Origin: Kofleriaceae bacterium
GTDB taxonomy: Bacteria > Myxococcota_A > Polyangia > Haliangiales > Haliangiaceae
DNA: 6,530 bases
Assembly (NCBI GenBank): GCA_024642805.1
Contig: JAHEAK010000299.1
Location: forward strand, 1 to 6,530
Direction: 5' to 3'
The notes beneath the pieces were generated by a model. That model made no database searches. It had not been told where the DNA came from and worked only from the letters and a program-made list of their open reading frames with translations. A program made the position numbers and the translations under genes. Positions 1-6,530 of this stretch are shown here, piece by piece; position 1 is the first letter of the stretch; every line of letters starts with the position of its first letter.

Positions 1-975
<975 letters not shown>

Positions 976-1032
976 GGCGAGCGCAGCATAGCCGAGCGAC
1001 CCTGGCATCGCTACACGGGCGAGCGCATTTGA

Positions 1033-1049
1033 CCGAGGCAATTTCTCGG
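1033..1049. repeat. Short inverted repeat between the lipoprotein gene and pdhA
   Basis: CCGAG (1033-1037) and CTCGG (1045-1049) form a 5-bp stem around a 7-base A/T-rich loop. It lies in the 108-base gap between the lipoprotein stop and the pdhA start. No T-run follows it on the minus strand, so it does not look like an intrinsic terminator for the lipoprotein gene. It could be a small operator or chance. Apart from this and the 10-bp palindrome GCGCTAGCGC at 1081-1090, which contains the lipoprotein stop codon, I see nothing in the gap and no convincing promoter. Confidence 0.2.
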
Positions 1050-1083
1050 GATTGTTGAGTTTGTCGACGCTACCCTGCGAGCG

Positions 1084-1557
1084 CTAGCGCGGTAGATCCA
1101 GCTGCATCTCGGCGTCCGCTACGACCGTGCCGATCGCCTGGGAAATCGCTTGGCCGCTCGAATCCACGCTGGTGAGGACGACCTGCACAAAGCGGGGCGG
1201 CATGGCCGGATAGAAGACGCTGCCGTTTTCGCAAGGGACGGGAAAGAAGGCCACGCTTTCATCGCGCAGCGAGTCGGGCTCAAAGCGCACTTCCAAGGCG
1301 TCGATGCCCTGGCAGGGTGCGGGCGCATTCACGCTCGGCTCGACGCCAGCGACGGTCCAGCGGATGCGAATGTCGTTGGCACTGCTGCGCAGGACGCACT
1401 CGCCAATCGGGCTGCACAGATCCTGGCAATCGGCCGGGCTCTGGCAGCTAGCGCCCTCATCCGGGGGGCTGGTCAAGCCGATGCAGGCCGCCAAGAGCGA
1501 TGTGCTCAGGAGCAGGGCGCACATGAGTTCGCGACGAGCGGGATGAGACCGGGACAT
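1084..1557 (-). CDS. Small cysteine-rich lipoprotein of unknown function
   Basis: A 157-residue protein that I cannot assign to a named family. The N-terminus is a lipoprotein signal: basic residues at 8-9, a hydrophobic stretch at about 11-24, then lipobox L22-A23-A24 before C25. Maturation should therefore leave a lipid-anchored protein facing the periplasm or outer surface. The mature part has six further cysteines. Four are tightly spaced (C38, C44, C48, C54) and two are in the C-terminal half (C82, C109), enough for three disulfides. Residues from about 62 onward alternate in a beta-strand-like way (IRIRWTVAG, LEVRF, FVQVVLTSVDSSG), suggesting a small beta-sandwich; that is inference. 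Start choice: ATG at 1557 places the signal peptide at the N-terminus. ATG at 1593 would add 12 residues and overlap the divergent gene's ATG. Neither has a good ribosome binding site. Such Cys-rich lipoproteins are common in myxobacteria-like genomes. The pdhA gene follows in the same direction. Confidence 0.75.
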   Translation of the reverse strand: MSRSHPARRELMCALLLSTSLLAACIGLTSPPDEGASCQSPADCQDLCSPIGECVLRSSANDIRIRWTVAGVEPSVNAPAPCQGIDALEVRFEPDSLRDESVAFFPVPCENGSVFYPAMPPRFVQVVLTSVDSSGQAISQAIGTVVADAEMQLDLPR

Positions 1558-1581
1558 TGTGGCCAGTCTGTCATAGCATTC

Positions 1582-1588
1582 GGAAGGG
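1582..1588 (+). promoter_or_regulatory. Candidate ribosome binding site for the EEP-receiver gene
   Basis: GGAAGGG lies 3 bases before the ATG at 1592 and 12 bases before the alternative in-frame ATG at 1601. The spacing suits neither start perfectly, so the site supports the gene but does not settle which of the two methionines is used. It sits in the 34-base gap between the divergent start codons. Confidence 0.4.
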
Positions 1589-1591
1589 TCC

Positions 1592-2743
1592 ATGAGGGAG
1601 ATGACGATTGCCACGCTGAATCTCTGGGGCACGACCGGGCCCTGGCGTGAGCGGATGCGCATCGCGGCCAGCGAGATGCAGCGACACGGTGTTGAAGTGT
1701 TGCTTGCACAAGAGTCATCTATGGCTTCGGAATATCTGGCAGAACTTCTGGCCATGCGCATCTTGCACGGCCCCACCGAGAGCCCTGGCTTTGGCCTGGC
1801 GATCCTCTACGGCGGGCATGTGGATCGAGAGCAGTGCGTGACGCTGCCTGCGTCTGCGGGAGAGCATCGGCAGCTGCTCTCGTGTCGCCTGGCCAAGACC
1901 AACACCTGGCTGCACTGCACGCACTTGAGTCACAGGCTCGAGGAGGGCGAGCTTCGAGCGCAACAAATTGCCTGCATCGAGAGCACACTGCGGGAACTCG
2001 ATGAGCACGGGCTGCACATCCTGGGCGGTGACATGAACGCGGATCCAGATAGTGCCGAGATGCGGCTCTTGATCGGCGCTGGCGAGGGCGGCAGCACAGG
2101 ACCTTCGATGCAGGACGCCTGGTCGCGCCACAGCGCCATAGGAGACGAGGGCTTTACCTGGTGCATGCAGAGCGGTGAGGCACGTCTGGCTCGCAGCATT
2201 GCCTACGACCGACGCCTCGACTACCTCCTGGTATCGCCACAGAGCGAGCAGGGCGCCGGCACCATCCTGGCCAGCGGCAGAGTGTGCGAAGACAGCGATG
2301 CCCAGGGCCTGCATGCCAGCGATCACTGCGGGGTTTGGGCTCGCGTCGAACTCGGAGACAAGGGCCGAGCGCGCAGGCGCCAGCGACTCTTGGTCATCGA
2401 CGACGATGAAGGTATTCGAGTCACCATCGAGGCGGCACTCGAAGAGCATGACGTGGTCTCCGTCGAGTCAGCGGACAAGGCCAAGGAGCTCTTGGCTAGC
2501 GGTGGCTTCGATGTCGTCTTCTGCGACTTGATGATGCCGGGCTTGACGGGGGCCGAGCTCTTCGACGCGCTAGACGGCTGCTCGGCCTACCGCAGGCGCT
2601 TCGTCTTCATCAGCGGCGGCAACCTGCCCAGCAACGTGCGCGCTTTCGTCGAGGAGGAAGACCGGAGCATTCTCAGGAAACCTTTCTCAATCTCCTCGCT
2701 GCGTGAGTCTGTCGAGCGGATCTTGCGTGAGCGGGCCAGCTAA
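1592..2743 (+). CDS. EEP-family nuclease/phosphodiesterase fused to a C-terminal response-regulator receiver domain
   Basis: A 383-residue cytoplasmic protein with no signal peptide or membrane segment. Residues about 4-254 are an endonuclease/exonuclease/phosphatase (EEP) domain, a metal-dependent phosphodiester- or phosphate-cleaving fold. The expected motifs appear in order: TLNLWG (N10), LLAQES (E41), THLSH (H111), GGDMNADP (D147, N149), RRLDYLLVS (D210) and ASDHCGVW (D244, H245). A basic linker, KGRARRRQR (257-265), leads to a receiver domain at about 266-380: acidic pocket D270-D272, phosphoacceptor D312 in FCDLMMPGLTG, S341 in FISGG, and K363 in LRKPF. Both domains therefore look active. 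The frame is continuous, with no good internal start for the receiver half. Placing the receiver at the C-terminus is unusual for a response regulator. EEP enzymes act on DNA, RNA, phosphoinositides or sphingomyelin, and the substrate cannot be told from sequence. No kinase gene is adjacent. A second ATG at 1601 could be the true start. Confidence 0.9.
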   Translation: MREMTIATLNLWGTTGPWRERMRIAASEMQRHGVEVLLAQESSMASEYLAELLAMRILHGPTESPGFGLAILYGGHVDREQCVTLPASAGEHRQLLSCRLAKTNTWLHCTHLSHRLEEGELRAQQIACIESTLRELDEHGLHILGGDMNADPDSAEMRLLIGAGEGGSTGPSMQDAWSRHSAIGDEGFTWCMQSGEARLARSIAYDRRLDYLLVSPQSEQGAGTILASGRVCEDSDAQGLHASDHCGVWARVELGDKGRARRRQRLLVIDDDEGIRVTIEAALEEHDVVSVESADKAKELLASGGFDVVFCDLMMPGLTGAELFDALDGCSAYRRRFVFISGGNLPSNVRAFVEEEDRSILRKPFSISSLRESVERILRERAS

Positions 2744-2766
2744 GGCGTGCTCTCGCCGGAATTCGT

Positions 2767-2795
2767 TTGACCAGGGCTTCGCCAGCCTGCATCCT
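2767..2795 (+). promoter_or_regulatory. Weak candidate sigma-70-type promoter before the radical SAM gene
   Basis: TTGACC (2767-2772) matches five of six -35 consensus bases. Seventeen bases later CATCCT (2790-2795) matches only three of six -10 bases. It lies in the 77-base gap between the EEP-receiver stop and the radical SAM start, at a sensible distance from that start. The -10 is poor, and read-through from the upstream gene is an equally good explanation for expression. Confidence 0.2.
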
Positions 2796-2806
2796 GCGCC
2801 ACCTCT

Positions 2807-2813
2807 AAGGGAG
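2807..2813 (+). promoter_or_regulatory. Strong ribosome binding site for the radical SAM gene
   Basis: AAGGGAG is close to the Shine-Dalgarno consensus and ends 7 bases before the ATG at 2821. It fixes that ATG as the start of the 931-residue protein and is the best ribosome binding site in the window. Confidence 0.7.
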
Positions 2814-2820
2814 CTTCAGG

Positions 2821-5616
<2,796 letters not shown>

Positions 5617-5656
5617 TCGGCCGGCTTCAAAACTAGAGTTGCGATAGGCGACGCAT

Positions 5657-6530
5657 ATGACGACGGACTCGAGTCCCGAGAGTGAGCAGCATCTCCATGG
5701 AGATGTGCCACGCGGGCGGCGTCTGTTTGTCCTGTGCCTCGGCTCGCTGGGAATCGTGTATGGCGATGTTGGTACCAGCCCCCTCTACGCGATTCGCGAG
5801 TGCTTCGACAGCGAGCGCGGGGTGCCGGTCTCCACCGACAATGTGCTGGGCGTCCTCTCGCTGGTCTTCTGGTCTCTGACGATCGTAATTTCTCTCAAAT
5901 ACCTGCTCTACGTGATGCGGGCTGACAACAAGGGCGAGGGCGGCGTGTTGGCGCTGATGGCACTTTCCCAGACCGCGACGGCCCGTCTAAAGACATCCCA
6001 GACCCTGGTCATCATGCTGGGCTTGTTTGGCGCTGCGCTCCTCTATGGCGACGGCATGATAACGCCCGCCATCTCGGTGCTGAGCGCCATGGAGGGACTT
6101 CGAGTGGCGGCGCCGGGCGTGAGCCACTTCATCGTGCCTGCGACCATCGGCATTTTGGTGCTGCTCTTCGCTTTCCAAAAGCACGGCACGGCCAGGGTCG
6201 GTGCCGTCTTCGGCCCGATCACATTGATCTGGTTCCTGGTGCTGGCGGTCCTTGGTGTGAGCCAAATCGTCAAGAATCCCAGCGTTCTGGCTGCCGCCTT
6301 GCCGACCTATGGCATCGCCTTCCTTTTCGACCATCAGCTGCATGGCTTTTTCGTCATGGGCGCCGTCTTCTTGGTCGTGACCGGCGGCGAAGCGCTCTAC
6401 GCCGATATGGGTCACTTCGGTGCGCGACCCATTCGTTTGACCTGGTTCGTCATGGTCCTGCCAGCGCTCTTGCTGAACTACTTTGGGCAAGGCGCGCTTC
6501 TCTTGCTCGACGGCGATGCCGTGGCCAATC
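5657..6530 (+). CDS. kup: KUP-family low-affinity potassium uptake protein (3' end cut by window)
   Basis: An inner-membrane potassium:proton symporter of the KUP/HAK/KT family. The 291 complete codons here are a little under half of the usual 620-700 residues. Family signatures are intact and in order: LGIVYGDVGTSPLYA (30-45 region, with D37 in the conserved YGD); RADNKGEGG (88-96); LLYGDGMITPAISV running into SAMEGL (129-148, E146); GGEALYADMGHFG (243-255); and LNYFGQGALLL (273-283). Hydrophobic segments near 24-46, 63-86, 115-141, 157-173, 183-205, 230-242 and 261-284 fit the first membrane helices. The ATG at 5657 places about 20 hydrophilic residues before helix 1, normal for the family. 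The ribosome binding site is weak (AGG at 5646-5648). The gene begins 40 bases after the radical SAM stop, so co-transcription is likely; no riboswitch-sized leader is available. The long hydrophilic C-terminal domain lies outside the window. Confidence 0.95.
   Translation, partial: MTTDSSPESEQHLHGDVPRGRRLFVLCLGSLGIVYGDVGTSPLYAIRECFDSERGVPVSTDNVLGVLSLVFWSLTIVISLKYLLYVMRADNKGEGGVLALMALSQTATARLKTSQTLVIMLGLFGAALLYGDGMITPAISVLSAMEGLRVAAPGVSHFIVPATIGILVLLFAFQKHGTARVGAVFGPITLIWFLVLAVLGVSQIVKNPSVLAAALPTYGIAFLFDHQLHGFFVMGAVFLVVTGGEALYADMGHFGARPIRLTWFVMVLPALLLNYFGQGALLLLDGDAVAN

Noticed and set aside
1551..1579. GGGACA and TAGCAT, 17 bases apart, as a promoter for the EEP-receiver gene.
   Set aside because: Each box matches only four of six consensus bases, and the implied transcript start would leave almost no leader and cut into the candidate ribosome binding site.
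1084..1776. A longer, 230-residue version of the lipoprotein starting at 1776.
   Set aside because: The extra 73 residues would bury the signal peptide inside the protein and overlap the EEP gene by about 185 bases. The start at 1557 gives a normal lipoprotein N-terminus.
1715..2449. A 244-codon minus-strand open frame opposite the EEP-receiver gene.
   Set aside because: The plus strand carries intact EEP and receiver motifs there, so the minus-strand frame is a shadow.
2744..2820. A possible terminator hairpin (CAGG ... CCTG) between the EEP-receiver and radical SAM genes.
   Set aside because: The stem is only 4 bp and is not followed by a T-run.
5987..6490. A 167-codon minus-strand open frame opposite kup.
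   Set aside because: KUP signature motifs run through the plus strand here. The antisense translation is low-complexity, polar and His/Asp-rich, as expected from the reverse of membrane-helix codons.

Overview
The window is ordinary-looking, high-G+C bacterial chromosome with five protein genes, two of them cut by the window edges. No rRNA, tRNA, CRISPR array, insertion sequence or phage gene is visible. The gene content suggests a lineage of the former Deltaproteobacteria, most likely Myxococcota or a relative such as Bradymonadota. This is inferred from a small cysteine-rich lipoprotein of the kind abundant there and from a radical SAM protein fused to its usual partner domain. It is not proven by any marker gene.

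Layout. On the minus strand, reading leftwards, are a lipoprotein gene (1557 to 1084) and then pdhA, the E1 alpha subunit of pyruvate dehydrogenase (975 to beyond base 1). On the plus strand are a two-domain protein joining an endonuclease/exonuclease/phosphatase (EEP) domain to a response-regulator receiver domain (1592-2743), a 931-residue radical SAM protein fused to a DUF2344-type domain (2821-5616), and the start of kup, a potassium:proton symporter (5657 to beyond 6530). The two strands diverge at about 1558-1591, where the start codons lie only 34 bases apart. No intergenic gap exceeds about 110 bases.

How the genes relate. The window shows no single pathway. pdhA feeds central carbon metabolism, kup handles potassium uptake, and the radical SAM protein belongs to a widely conserved family of unknown function. 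The most unusual item is the EEP-receiver fusion. Both halves keep their key catalytic or phosphoacceptor residues, so it reads as a possible phosphorylation-controlled nuclease or phosphodiesterase. No histidine kinase lies nearby, so its partner must be elsewhere. I do not see a defence system or another multi-gene novel system here.
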